Source: Pyrrhosoma nymphula
Lineage: Eukaryota > Arthropoda > Insecta > Odonata > Coenagrionidae
DNA length: 64,000 bases
Direction of reading: 5' to 3'
Assembly: GCA_963573305.1 (NCBI GenBank)
Contig: OY754329.1
Coordinates: forward strand, 83,448,576 to 83,512,575
Positions within the stretch are counted from its first letter, which is position 1; the number at the start of each line of letters is the position of its first letter. Positions 14,360 to 26,394 of this stretch are shown one piece after another. Below the pieces are notes generated by a model. The model saw nothing but the letters and a program-made list of their open reading frames with translations, was not told the origin of the DNA and did no database searches. The translations under genes and the position numbers were made by a program.

Positions 14360-14480
14360 AAAGACGCCCGCGATACCATAGGATGACAACGTTCGGGCTT
14401 GGAAACACAGAGCTCGTGGGTTTGCACCCCGCCTTGGAAATCAGTGTTGTTTTTGTGTTTATCCGCTGCCACCTGATGGA
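14360..14480 (+). repeat. Possible tRNA-derived SINE head
   Basis: A B-box-like GGTTTGCACCC followed by CGCC lies at about 14419-14430. A weak A-box-like TACCATAGGATG starts near 14374, about 45 bases before it. The match is weaker than that of the 25.3- and 25.7-kb copies, and no second copy of its body is evident in this window. Confidence 0.25.
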
Positions 14481-17400
14481 AGAGAAGAGTCTGAATCTGG
14501 CCCCACGAAATAAACGTAATTTATCTCTTTATCTACTTGGGCCAAAATAGTAAATAAAATCGTATCATTGCAGTGAATTCGGTGCATCGAGACTGTTTTC
14601 CGTATTAGTAGTACCAATTAGGATTAGCACAGTTTCGTTTGAGTTGCTACAACCGCTGAGACCTTAATCCATTACCTTACCAAAGTTATTTTAATTAAAT
14701 TATACTTGAACGCAAGTTTTGAAGTAAGTTCGATCGAAGCCTTTTTGCTCCAATTATGTGTAGGACGATACTACAAGTTTTTGATCAAACAATTTTACCG
14801 TGAATAACGGGAACAGTGGTACATATTACGAAAGAGGCAAGGAAGCGATTCCGCGATTATGTACGCAAGCACACGCGAACCGAAAAAAATCATTAAAAAT
14901 ATAGCGTTTAATGCAATTTTAGTGGTCAAAATTTATGCGATAGCCATGTTTGAGTAGGTAATTAAAAATTGAAATCGGAATATTTTCACGCAATATCCAG
15001 GTTTAGGTGGGTAATTGAAAAATATTTTTGTTGAAACTTTATAGGGGCAGCCTCACGGAATCGTTACTGTTTTCTGATCCATGGCGTGTGCTTACTGTCC
15101 ATGCAAAAGTCGAGACACATGATTTGGAGACGCTATATCTCGATAACAAATGAAGCTATTTCAATAAATATAACTGGCCTTTAAAAGATTTTTCTTTTTT
15201 GCATTTTTTGGTTGGATTAGAAAATTTTCAAATTTTAGTTAAACATTTTTACGGGCCTTTAATTGAAAAAGGTCCCGGTTTTCGCCGCCTGGAAGACGGT
15301 AGCGCCACTTTCTACGCTAGTAACTTCAAAACCGCGAAATATTAATTCACGTGTTTTTTTATATAGTTAAGACGATTCTGTTGTAAATGCAAAAGTGCAA
15401 GCAGAGCGTTGTAATAGAAAAACAGAGTAAGACTAGATCGAACTAGAGAGGAGAGAGGACGTTGCAGTCGGTCGCTTTGCCAAGGCGTTGGGAGGTCTTG
15501 ACGACCTCCCAATGCCTCCTCCTCCTCTCCACTACCTCATACCTTAAGGCCTCTCAGCCACCGAGTTAGTCGAACTCACTGTCCCAGAGTGCAGTCTCGA
15601 ACGGACACACGAGGGGGTGGGGAAGTAGGAGAGACGAGGAAGAGATGCACGACGTGCGATACGAGCGAATGATGTGGTGTGCGGGGGAAGGGTGTCTATT
15701 TTTTTTGGATTGGATGGAGAAGTGGGAAGACATTGGAGGAATGGGGCAATCATTGTGTCGGAGTGAGGGTACATAAAATGGTGTGTGTGTGTGTGTGGAG
15801 GGGGGTGGAGAGAAATGATTGTTGGGAAGGAGGGTAAGGAAGGGGTTAAGAATAAGGAAAGGGGGGGAGGGGACAGAGAAGTGAGAAAAAGGGGGAGTGG
15901 GGTAGAGCTAAAAAGGATTTATGCGGCGGGGGAGTACTTTTTTTCAGAATTGGGGGAGAGGGAAAACGAAGGTACAAGGCGTCGTGTAAGTGTATCCGTG
16001 CGCTCGTGATTCAAAACACGAGAGGGTCGTGCGGTAAGGTTCAAAAATTTCTTCTCCCTTCCCTTCTCCTCTCTCTCTGTCTCTCTCCCGCAACCAATTC
16101 TTTTTTTTTTCTTTTTAACCCCTCCATCCACAGCACGGCCGCTCTTCACAAAGTCGCAACATTTCGTGCCTCCGTGAACTCTTACCTTCCCATACCCCCC
16201 GGAGTTAGTTTTTTTTTAGAGTGCCGCTTTGTGAAAAATGGGGAGTTTAGTAGGTGATTTTAGCGCCTAGGGAGGTTTCCTAGAGACTGTGTCAAGTCGA
16301 AAATGAACAAAAATGAGGAATCTGGCGTATTTTCGTTTTGTGTCGTTGCATTGCATTGCATTGTAGCAAATATTACATTGGCTGATGGCGTGTCTTAGCT
16401 ACTGGAAAACGAAATTCACGTGAAATTCTTAACATTGACACATTTGGAATGAAAGGGCTAGCTGGTTCTAGTCTGTATGGATTAGAGAGCTGCGGCAAAA
16501 AAAACCTTCGATATATGACCGCTGATGATGATCACCTAGCATACAGATTCATCGACGAATACTTTTAATGAATATTTTTTACAGTCCGACGAACGGCATT
16601 TCTATTGGAACAGCGCATTTTGATTTAAATAACTGCCAAATTAGCAATTAACTCAAAAAATGGTATATTTGTGAGTGACTTAGTTTTACTGCCACTAAAT
16701 TTCCTGGGAGAATTCGCTTCTTATTACTTTTTTTGTACCTTAAATCGTCCACTTCATGTGGTTTATAAAAAAAAGTGTTCTCTGCATCGCTCACTCACGC
16801 CTTGTTAAACCCATATAACTCTTAGATTCAATTTTTTTAATGAAATGATGAGGAAATTTCCGGATTTGTTTTGACATTAGGAGATGACTCCTTTTTCTCA
16901 TGGATTAGCATACGAATGTGAAAGTAATGACATTTGGGTTATTTTTACTGTGTTATCTCCCTCAACGAATTAAGTATATCGGCGTATTGTTGGGGCGTTC
17001 CAAAAAATAGGATAACAACGTCGAATCACTTCCCTCTTCTTTTTTTTAAAGGGGCGGGGGTTCGTGGGAAAAGGGTTTTAGGTCGAAGGGGAAGGGACAA
17101 TTGAGGGGGGGGGGGGAGGGACGGAATGAAAAGGAGCCTCCCGAGGTAAGGAGATCGGGAGTGGTGGAAAGAGAAGGGTGCTTTGCTTTGATTTTTTTTA
17201 GTTCGAGGGTGTGGGAAAGAGATTGACGGAGGCATGCGCACGGGATGAACCAGGTAGACTCACATATACGTATATATTTTTTATATACATCCTAGATATC
17301 GTTCTCCTCTCTCTTCCCCTACCTCCTCGTTTAAATCCTTAAAGGGAATAAAGAGTGGATCGATGTATGTACCTATTATGATGCTGGATTGAGGAGTAGG

Positions 17401-18639
17401 ATGAGAGACAGACATGGAGATAAGGGAATCGTCCGCTCTCTCTCTTTCCTTCTCCTACATTTCAGTATTCAGAAGATGTTGGCGGCAGCAAGATGTCTCT
17501 CCCCTCCCGGAGTCCATTAGGCGCATAGTTGTTCTAAAAACCGAAAGAAACGTGAGTCGCCGATTCAGGCCGAGCTCCGCGCCGTGGTTTATAGGTAGTC
17601 TTCCGTGGTTTACATCGAGACTAGCACGCGCCAGCTATTTCTTTTGTTTTGTAGGTGAGGAATTTAAGAATATTTAATGTTCTATCGAAATTCTAATTTT
17701 TTTTCAACAATTCAGCTATGGGGCCTTATATCTTTGTCAATTTTTACTAATTTCTATATTTGATGCATGATTGTTTACCCATCTGCTAGATCAATTGGTA
17801 AACTGTTTTTATTACATAAGTACATTTATTTCGTTAGCATGTTTCATTCCGTATAATATCCGTTATTTTATTGGTTTTGAAAATTCTTGGATATATCGTG
17901 GCACAAATAACGTCTATTAGCTGCATTTACTTTCCGGGTATACCATATTTTGGCGATAATACCTCATTTACAAACACAAGCCACGCAAAGGAGGCAAGCC
18001 GAATGCCAACACGGCGCCACCCAGATTTCCCGAGTCGAAAGATTAGAATACGAAATTGAGATTAGCATACACATTTTAACGCAAAATAGCTCCCCGCTTA
18101 ACTTAGGTAATTAAAAAAATTCATTGGTTTCCGTCAAGTATTTACACCCATTAGAATATTTTCAATTTTCTCGTAATAGGTGTCTTAATTATAGTTATTT
18201 TTCGACCAAAATACAAGCCCGTCTATTTGGCCTATTACCCGTGGCAGTCGAACAACCCGCGGTTATTAGTCATGACAACAAAAACTGTCAAAGTTATTTT
18301 ACGAGTTAAAACATATCTTCATACATGCGTACTCATCACGCCGCTCCCTTCCGGGGTTGGCAAAGTCAAAAAAGTTAAATTCTCGGTGATGGGCCTGTCA
18401 AGCTGACTCTGCTTTAATAATTTCCTCCGTGCAAATACCTCTTTTGTTTCAGAAGTCATATTTTGAACTAAAAATATTTCTTTTTTTATTTTTCTGATTT
18501 CATGAGAGTAGGCTGAACATTCTTTTTTAAATTTTTTTCTGCTTTCGTGAGAGTAGGTAGCACATCCTCATGAGGCTACCGTGCATTTTATTCGTGCTGC
18601 ATGAAGCAAGTAGTACATACATTTTACCGCTTTCACGGA
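14481..18639. other. Gene-free stretch with strand-asymmetric low complexity
   Basis: No defensible exon was found. A GC-rich purine block runs from about 15600 to 15990 and includes a (TG)9 repeat at 15779-15797. A CT-rich block follows at about 16045-16210. GA-rich sequence with a run of 12 G at 17105-17116 occupies about 17035-17225. A 14-bp stem hairpin with a 5-base loop lies at 15484-15516. The open frames in these blocks are compositional artefacts. Confidence 0.45.
15484..15516. repeat. 14-bp stem hairpin
   Basis: The left arm GGCGTTGGGAGGTC (15484-15497) and the right arm GACCTCCCAATGCC (15503-15516) pair with one mismatch around the loop TTGAC. It sits just before a (CCT)n tract. 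A terminator or processing role cannot be inferred in a eukaryote. Confidence 0.5.
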
Positions 18640-18830
18640 GCACTGCAGTGCAGTGGTTAAGTGCAGTTTCTTTGTTTTCGTGAGTGGAAGGTTCACAGGC
18701 CAGTCGATTTCCCTTTGATATTTATTGTTGCCCGGCGGCATCTTAGCTAATATGAATTTGGCTCTCGAATCCTTTCGAGTCAGCCAGATGACTTCAAAAG
18801 GTCGAGGGTTTGAATCCAGTTTCGGGTCGG
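18640..18830 (+). repeat. Possible tandem tRNA-like SINE heads
   Basis: A good A-box-like CAGTGCAGTGG followed by TTAAG lies at 18646-18660, with a degenerate B box (GGTTCACAGGCC) 44 bases after its start. A second B-box-like GGTTTGAATCC follows at 18807-18817, with a weak partner near 18759. The spacing is as in Pol III type-2 promoters, but the sequence is too decayed for a firm call. Confidence 0.3.
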
Positions 18831-19031
18831 TATCGACGTCGTGATCGTAAATCGTGACACAGAACTGCGGAGATGGTGGAGAGAATGGCTTACAGCTGAC
18901 GAAGCACCGTTCTAAAAAGCTTGGCGACGCCGGGAGTTCTGAGAGAGAACGCGACGCTGTCCTTTATTCAGCTGCAACGTAAGGGTTGTTCCCGGGGTTA
19001 TCAAAATAAATCTCTCAAAAATCCCTTAGAA

Positions 19032-19410
19032 GAGTAAATTAATGGGATTTCACCCTCCCAGCAAAACGTACCTACCTATATCCTCGGTATTGTAGGATAT
19101 AATGATTTATATTTTTAGCTTCAAAAATTAATTCTTGAACTTCACCCTTTAATCGTTATCAGGCCGTTATGAAATATTCTTTCATCGTCTGATGGCAAAG
19201 AGTTACCTGCGTCAATGTTTTATTTCCGAGCAAATTGACGGGATTTCACCCTTCCAAAAGGTACCTGTCAATATTGTGGAATATAATGATGTATTTTGTT
19301 TCCGTTTTCAGAATTCATTCCTTGACTTCACCGTTTAATACCTTATCAGGCCGTTAATACATTTTCTCGCCACATGATGCCTGAAAGCCTAAGTCGATGT
19401 TTCATTTGCG
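19032..19410. repeat. Diverged tandem duplication, period about 196 bp
   Basis: Two units start at 19032 and 19228. They share blocks in the same order: AAATT..nGGGATTTCACCCT, GTACCT, GGATATAATGAT / GGAATATAATGAT, TTATCAGGCCGTTA and GTCnATGTTT. Divergence is substantial (roughly a quarter to a third of positions by eye) and there are small indels. It is non-coding, and the origin is unknown. Confidence 0.6.
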
Positions 19411-21659
19411 TTTCAATATCTTTTATCTTGCACGTAACGCAATATTTTTTTAACCAACCGGCAGTGAGTATCTCTATCAAAGAGGGTATCTCATCCGTAA
19501 TCGTCGCTCTTAAAACCTCATCTGCACCATGTTCCTACGAATTTTTCCTTTGAATTGAATTATGTAGTACATGCCAGCTGTTTCAGTGGAAATTTTGCAT
19601 CGCTTTATAGTCAATTTAAAATCGAAATGGGAAATTTTCCCGTGTGTAACTAAGAATTCATCATATGTATAGACATAATAAAAGGACATCTCATTGCACC
19701 AGTGTAAGTACACGAGATTCTTAAAAACCATCTCTTGAACGGGCAATGTTGAGCTCAATGTTTATCAAATGGCAACCGGGGAAGGATGTGTTTTAGTATT
19801 CAAAAATGAATAGTAGGTACATTATGAAAGTCACGAACGGTGTGAAATTTCTTTTTAGGACTAGCGCACAAAAAACAACTCTCTTGGCTGTATTCCGATC
19901 TACCTCGGAGAAAATCCTCAAGCGACCAGCCAAGCTCGTAAGAGCGTTCACCCATCCGTGACAGCTGCGCCGCAACAGTAAACTTCCACTGAGAGTCCGG
20001 GAGTCTTTTGCAAGAGATGGAGGGAAAATAGAAAAAGAGAGAGGACGTTAAACTCCGAAAATGAAAAAAAGAATGAATCATTTGGGGAGGAATAAATCCT
20101 CATTTCCTCCCTCACACGTTACAGATTGACTCGGCTGGGTGGTGAAGGATGGAGAGTGTAGCGACCCGCAGAAGAAATTAATCCGACGCCCACGTTGTCG
20201 TAGCAGTGGGAGCCACTGCAGCAACAACAACCAGGGAGCAGAGCTGACTCTTTTTTTATTATTATTATTATTACGTTTTATCAAAGCGGAGAGGCTTTGC
20301 GAAATCCTTTTAATCCGCCCACTCCCTGTTCTCCTCCTCCCATGGTACCTTTCCCTTCTGTTCCCCGACCCCCCTACATTCATCCCCCTCTCCTTTGCCA
20401 CCAATGGTTGGCTATAGAAGAAGAAGCAGGAGGATTTGGGGGGGGAGGGGAAGATGTGGGTCGCCAGAATGACCCGATCCCCTTCCCCCCGGTACAGTCC
20501 GAATTCGCTGCTACCAAAACCAAGTCTCTCTCCTCTTCCGCCTACGCTCCACTTCATCCTCTCCTCTTCCTTCCAAAGTCGTTTCAATTCCCTTCAATCC
20601 TTCGCCAGCGTTTCGCGATCACCTATTGGCGCTTTCGTTCGCTCCCGACGTGCACGAGCAACAGTTTAAATACGGCGCCAGTTCCAACAATGGCCCGGTA
20701 AATCATCATGTCGCGCTTACACTTGGTTGCCAAGATATTCCTTTCCAAATAAAGGCAAATTCGATGCAAAATATATGTGCGGCGGTTAATTGTTTGGAAA
20801 GTAAGTTGATGTCATGACTTCACCAATCCATAACTTGACTCTTCCAAACAATAACAAGAATCCATGGAAACGCATAGGTAGGTATACAGATTCCGCTCCC
20901 TTTCCAAGAGATAAATTTCACTGTCTATTGTTTGAGCGGGATAAATGCCAGGATAAACATTTAAGTCGGCTAAAAGTGGTAGGAGTAGGTTGTCCTTAGT
21001 GTTTGCGGTAAAATTAGAAGAGATGGCATCATTGATGGAGCGTCAACGCAAGAATTAGGATTGGTTATACTAAATCAATGGCTAAATATAATAAAGTGAG
21101 CTTTTTAATTTTTTCATGCTGAGAGAATGGATATGAATTGAATAAACAGATATGAATCAGAGAAAATAGTTAATTTTGTGAGAGGAAGGGGTAGAATGGT
21201 GAACACAGTTGAAGGTGCTCTGATGAGGAGGAATATTTGGAGTCTCAATGTGAATAGCGCAATGTTTGAACGGGACATAAGTGAAATAACTATGCAAGCC
21301 CAGGCCATCATGGAAATTATTAGAAAAATGGAGCGCATTCCACTAGCCTGCCCGATTGATATATAATTTGGATTTTATTTCTTAAGTGCCCATCTCGAGG
21401 AATATTAGAAGTCATAAGGTAAAAGAAGCATATTTTGAGCTATAGACGAATTTTGAAAAAAGCGAAAAAATTATGCTACCTTTTAATTATAGGATGTTTT
21501 GCGTGGAGGACATTAGCAAAACGGAGCATGTCCTAATGCACTGTATACCGATAGGTTTACTTAAATATATTTTATCATGCTCATCCCTAGGATAAAGGCC
21601 CGAGGCACTTAATTGCGCAATTAGATGCACATAAATAGCGAGAACGCGGACTCTTAATT
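19411..21659. other. Gene-free stretch with a CpG-rich low-complexity part
   Basis: From about 20100 to 20700 the DNA is richer in G+C and CpG, with C/CT-rich sequence and a (TTA)n run near 20258-20273. Overlapping open frames on both strands (up to 169 codons) are dominated by Pro, Ser, Arg and Gly from the biased composition. No domain is recognisable. A TTTAAATACGG sequence near 20667 is TATA-like, but no transcript structure can be supported. Confidence 0.4.
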
Positions 21660-21842
21660 AGGAAAAAGATCAAATACTTTACACAAATCCACTGGAGAAA
21701 TTAGATTTATTGAGTCAACATGTTTCATTGCACTGCAGCATCATCAGGACAGTCCTGATGATGCTGCAGTTCAGTGAAACATGTTGATTCAATAAATCTA
21801 ATTTCTCCAGTGGATTTGTGCAAAGTATTTAATCTTTTTCCT
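21660..21842. repeat. 183-bp near-perfect palindrome
   Basis: The two 91-base arms (21660-21750 and 21752-21842) are reverse complements with five mismatches and no indels, around a single central A at 21751. The core reads GGACAGTCC. A transcript across it would form a long, almost continuous duplex. There is no TIR-plus-interior structure, so it is a foldback or inverted duplication and not a normal MITE. The arms contain no visible gene. Confidence 0.9.
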
Positions 21843-24800
21843 ACAATGGAATTCCACAAAGTATCTGCCGCCACTAATAACCTCGTAATTAGAGCAGGGA
21901 CTATTTTTCCCATCTGTCATTTATGCATTTGCGCATGCATTCCAGTAATTCGCCTCTTTACGCGAAGCAATTTCCAATGCACATCCATTCATACATCAGA
22001 CTGTGCAATGAAGTACCTCGTGTAAAACGACCTGAAGAAAAAGGACGAGCAAGAGGATATGCATGCATGTTTGTGTCATGTACATATTTCGGCGGACGGA
22101 GATTGCGGTGTAGGGAGGGGACTTGTAAAAAGCGATCATTTTCGTTGTGAGGTCTATTATAAAATGTCTTGTGGTGGGAGACGAAGACAAAGGGGCTGAG
22201 CAAAAAAGATTTAGACGGTCGGGATTTTGTGTGGGGGAGGTGAAGAGGGGGAGGGGGGTGTGGGAGTGGGAGGGGAAAGGCCGAAGGCGATGGTTTGCCC
22301 TCTCTTGAACAGAGTGTTCCGTGTGGCCGCGTGGGCGGTGTTCTGTCCTGTTGTGTTGTCTGGGGAGAGAGATCTCTTCTTTGGGGTGGGGGGGCAAAGG
22401 GGTGGTGGTGCCTCCCCCTATCCACCGTCGGTTGACCTACATCGTGACGGCAGACACACACTATGCTCACTCTCTTTCATTCTTTCTTCCTCATCCTTCC
22501 CTCCCAATACCCCACCCAACCTCCGAGCCCATCCACATTTTACCGTTTATTTCCTTCGCTTTATCCTCTTGTCTCCTTTCTCTTTGGCCTCTAATTAAAC
22601 TGTGCTAAACGACTCACATCTCTTCCTTTTGCCATTTTCAATACGATTCATTAGTTTCTGTTTCCCTGGGCAAGATGAGGCACAATACTGCCCCCTCTAC
22701 CCCCAGCCCTGGGTTCGTACAAATAAATATTTATGCATAGTTTTAAATCACAGCATAGCATAAATTATGTTTACGATATTTCTAGTAGCATTACAGGTTT
22801 TTTGTAGAAAATAACAGTCAGTGAAAATATAACGAATAAATACTCGTCGTCAGAGGATATAAAAATGAGAGATTGATAAAAAATATTTTGTTCTTTAAAG
22901 CCAATATTACATGATGCATTTTCGTACACGGAATCATTTCTGATCAGAAGCACGAGGTTATTCTTCATCAAATTTAAGGTTCAATTAAGGTTATGACAAT
23001 TGGGAGTGTATAATTATACGATTATAAAATATTTTTTTAGTTTTATACCTCCATTGTGAAACTGAAGGAAATTACATATTTTAAGTAGTAGCTTGTTTTT
23101 TTAAGAAAATATTTTTTCAACCTCGATTTAAAAACTCGGTATTGCGCATACATCCTTCCTGCCTTCTCACTGTTATTCCCTTTTAATGAATAAAATTTGT
23201 ACAGTTATGCATAAGAGGTAACTCAACTTTCGTATTCCCCCTCCACCTTCGCAAACTCTCCCCTCCATTCTAAAAGGTATACATGCAAGGGTTTGCTATT
23301 ACAGATGTGTTGCCATGGTAATGATGCTAACTTGATCGGTCAATAAAATAAGTGCGAAAATACTACACAGTTAATAACTGTTCATCATGAAATGAGAATT
23401 ATACTGTTACACTGGGTTCAAATATTATTTCAGCACGCATATTTCGGCCTCAATGAACGATTATCTGGTGTTCTATCTAATAGTGGATACTGCGGACATT
23501 TAACAGTAGTTACTGAACTTAATGATTGGCCATGGAGGCCATAACTATTACCCTTGAGTAAACAATGCACGAATGAGAATACATTAAGTAAAGAATATAT
23601 TCTTTCCTGGCGCTTTTACCTTTTGTTCCGGTGGTATATACTCTCCAACTTTGTGCCTGATAATGGCTTATTTACACCGACACGAGGTTCACGATTAAGT
23701 TTTTGTCCAGAGGAAAAAGGCAATTATCATTAACCTGGAATCAATTTATACCGTATCTCGCCGGAACAGGGATTTTTGCTCCCACTTAAATATTGTTTCA
23801 GGTGCTTATACGTATGGGAAAAAAATGTACACCCATCTTTCTTTCCCTGTCGAAGTAGGACCAGTCAAATTAAAATCCTAGCTACTCTTTAAAAAATGTA
23901 AAAGTTCCAAAACAATGAACTGAAATGAATTACCTATAATCCGCCCAAACAATTTCTCTCGACGATTACTCAGCTTTCCACTCGATGAGAGGGCATGTCA
24001 TGTTATTATTACTTCCATTTCACCATGCCCGTTGTTCAGCGGCCAGATCATGTCGTCACATTTGCTATTCTGGCAACAGTGGCGAAAGCAAATTGACTTG
24101 TTTTGAGTGAGACCCAGTATTTCCTTTTGAAAAGTGAAATAAAACCTCGTTGTGGACAGGGTCTATATTTACGCGCCACCGCGGGAACGCGTGTGGGAAT
24201 GAAAAGGCCTCAGGTTGGGCTAAAAAAAGGATGACTATTACGTACCTATATTTTTGATTTAAGTAAAAGAAACACGATGAGCGGGAAATAATCAACGGTT
24301 TCCAAGCACTTCAAAGAAATCGTCTACATCATTCCATCTACAGAGAGGGAGAGCTTAATTTTTGTGTAAGTGGTGTATGTTTTTGCGCAGTAATTGTCTT
24401 GGTCTGACCATAATATTGAACATACGAAGAGCAATAAGGTGATGCATTGCGCTCTCTTCTCTTTTTCCAAACAATTATAGTAATTAGCGCGGCAAATGAA
24501 AGAGAGCGAGTCTTCCATGCATCACCCAATCTAATTCCTTTATTATCTCTGCGATGAAAGCATTTGAACACCATATTTTGCCAAGAAAAATATGGCCCGC
24601 TTGCGCAATCTCGTGACGACTTTTGTTTTCCTTTTGCGTTCAATCACTCCTCTTTTGGAGATAAAAAAAGGTAATGAAGAAATAAAACATTCTTACAAAT
24701 CCACGTCCTTCTAAAGTATTTCTCCTTTTCCTCATTCATCCCGTCCGGCTGGCTCGCTCTTTTTCGAGGAAGGAACCGTCACTCTTCCTTAAGTCGCAGC

Positions 24801-25280
24801 GTCTTAGCCAAGTCGCAGAAAGAAGCAGTGAGTAGTAGCAGCTCAGACGGAAAGAGAGAGACAGACAGCAGCGCGTCACGGATACATTTCCCTGTTGCGA
24901 CACGGTCCTTAATTTGCGTTCTCCCGACTCTGTATATGTATAATGGATTGGAAGGGAAAAAAGAGTCAGTTCAGTGGACAGCACAAGTCGATCAATCATT
25001 TCCATTCGGTTCCGTTCGGTCAGCGGCGCGATTGGCGGAGAGATTCCACGCGGTATGGTCAAGTCGTTTTGTTTTCGAATGTTTTGTTTTTGTTAGATGT
25101 GGGTGTTGTGGAGGGGCAGGATCGCACCGCCTCGAGTTTCTAACATTAGCGGGTCCGAACTGGACATTCTTAATTAAAAGTTTGTTTGGTCGAGATACTT
25201 ACAAACACTTTCGCCTCTTGCAGTAGCTTTCAGAAGAGGAAGAGTATACCAAAGGGTTAGTGTTGGTTATGTTGTTCTCA
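21843..25280. other. Gene-free stretch with G-rich and CpG-rich patches
   Basis: No exon I can defend. A G-rich plus strand at about 22233-22275 contains six runs of three or more G, compatible with G-quadruplex formation. CT-rich sequence follows to about 22580. From about 22780 to 24000 the DNA is AT-rich and featureless. A CpG-rich patch at about 24780-25150 carries a TATA-like and initiator-like pair (see separate entry). Open frames of up to 170 codons near 22.0-22.6 kb come from low-complexity sequence. Confidence 0.4.
24931..24972 (+). promoter_or_regulatory. Candidate arthropod core promoter
   Basis: A TATA-like TATATGTATAAT (about 24933-24944) lies roughly 30 bases upstream of TCAGTTCAG at 24966. 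TCAGTT is the arthropod initiator consensus. The surrounding 300 bases are CpG-rich. No coding exon or certain splice donor follows, and such motifs occur by chance, so this is only a candidate for an upstream non-coding first exon. Confidence 0.15.
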
Positions 25281-25282
25281 AT

Positions 25283-25530
25283 CGGCTGTAGATGGGTTGG
25301 TGATTAGTCGGCCCGGGAACTCAATAATCGAGGGTTCGAATATACATTACGAAGTGCCATACATGCCTCCTCAAGTGTGTATGGCAGAGGGTGAGTTTTC
25401 ACCGGCATGCACTACGGTACTACATAAGTTACTAAAACTAAGCTCATTTATGCATTTCCAAAAAAAAACTGAAAATACGTCAGGAGGTGAATTTTCACCA
25501 ACATGCACCTCATTATATTATTCTATCAAT
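25283..25530 (+). repeat. tRNA-derived SINE-like element
   Basis: The A-box-like TAGATGGGTTGG begins at 25289 and the B-box-like GGTTCGAAT begins at 25333, 44 bases apart as in tRNAs. The body holds a duplicated block of the form GGTGAnTTTTCACCnnCATGCAC near 25390 and 25486. Each copy is itself partly palindromic. The end is not clear. Confidence 0.45.
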
Positions 25531-25704
25531 GTTATAGAAACTAATGAATATTCATTTATTTTGCAACTACATTAGTGCACAGAGATACAAGAGTAATACA
25601 GGAATAATGCGAGACATGATGTTAGTACAAATCCTTGCTAGCCTTTGGATGAGGGAGAGTATGAAAAGCTTATATTGTTATCATACTAAAATGTTAGTCT
25701 AAAT

Positions 25705-25870
25705 GAGCAATAGGGAAGTTGGTAAGAAGGATAAGGAACCAAACCAAGAGGTCACGTTCGAATCCCGCCTTCTTTGACTAACGATCAATACTCCAGGACA
25801 GTTGGTGCGGCATAACTTCAGCAGTCGTTGTAGAATTTAAAAACAAAATTCTACTGCTTGGTCCCCCAAA
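25705..25870 (+). repeat. tRNA-derived SINE-like element with 3' hairpin
   Basis: The A-box region TAGGGAAGTTGGTAAGAAGG starts at 25711. GGTCACGTTCGAATCCCGCC follows at about 25750-25769 and gives a strong B box with T-arm-like context. The head ends in a tail sharing TGGTGCGGCATAACT with the 13.2-kb copy. A hairpin (GTAGAATTT / AAATTCTAC) closes it at 25830-25854. This is the best SINE candidate in the window. Confidence 0.55.
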
Positions 25871-26394
25871 AAAGATTTGATTGATTTGCAGTACACCGGT
25901 TTTCTAGGTTTTCCATTATACTCCAGCGTTTGATTCATAAATACTCACCAGAGACATGTTCCAAGCATTGATTTATTTTTATTTCGTAATTTTTTTAACA
26001 ATCAGTTACGTACTGAATATTTCCTTTCAATCAATTTTCGAAAACGTCTTCGAGTGTGCCTGTAAGTGATATCAGAGTGGGGTCCTGGACTGAGTTTCGA
26101 AAGCACTTTTCTTACTATTCGCCTTCTCACTGATGGGATGTAAATCATTGTGGCGTCTTAGTTAGCGAAAGTAGGCTAACTTCTGAAGCCTTGAGTATCT
26201 TTCAAATTTCATTATTTATTGCAAAGTCCTCCCACTAGCTTCCGGAAAATAGAGTCTGTTTAATATATTTCCCCACTTAGTTTTTTTGTCTCTACCGTAA
26301 AGCTCTTTTAACTACTCCAGTGGCCAGAATGCCGGAGAGCTTTCTCCTATCATAAAGTTTCCCGTTAAAAGAGGACCAACCAAACTGAGCTTTG
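25871..26394. other. Short gene-free interval between repeats
   Basis: AT-rich sequence without a recognisable gene or repeat. Part of 26290-26394 may be the body of the minus-strand SINE-like unit next to it. Confidence 0.4.

Noticed and set aside
20078..20587. 169-codon minus-strand frame and overlapping plus-strand frames near 20.1-20.7 kb
   Set aside because: Composition-driven (GC-rich, poly-Pro, poly-Asn, Arg/Gly). Open on several frames at once, with no domain or splice context.
21958..22608. Frames of 170, 133 and 123 codons on both strands
   Set aside because: They overlap in G-rich and C-rich low-complexity DNA. The residues are mainly Pro, Ser, His and Arg or Gly and Val, and no homology is recognisable.
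25705..25790. Functional tRNA gene
   Set aside because: The A and B boxes are present, but the acceptor and anticodon stems do not pair, so it is read as a SINE head.
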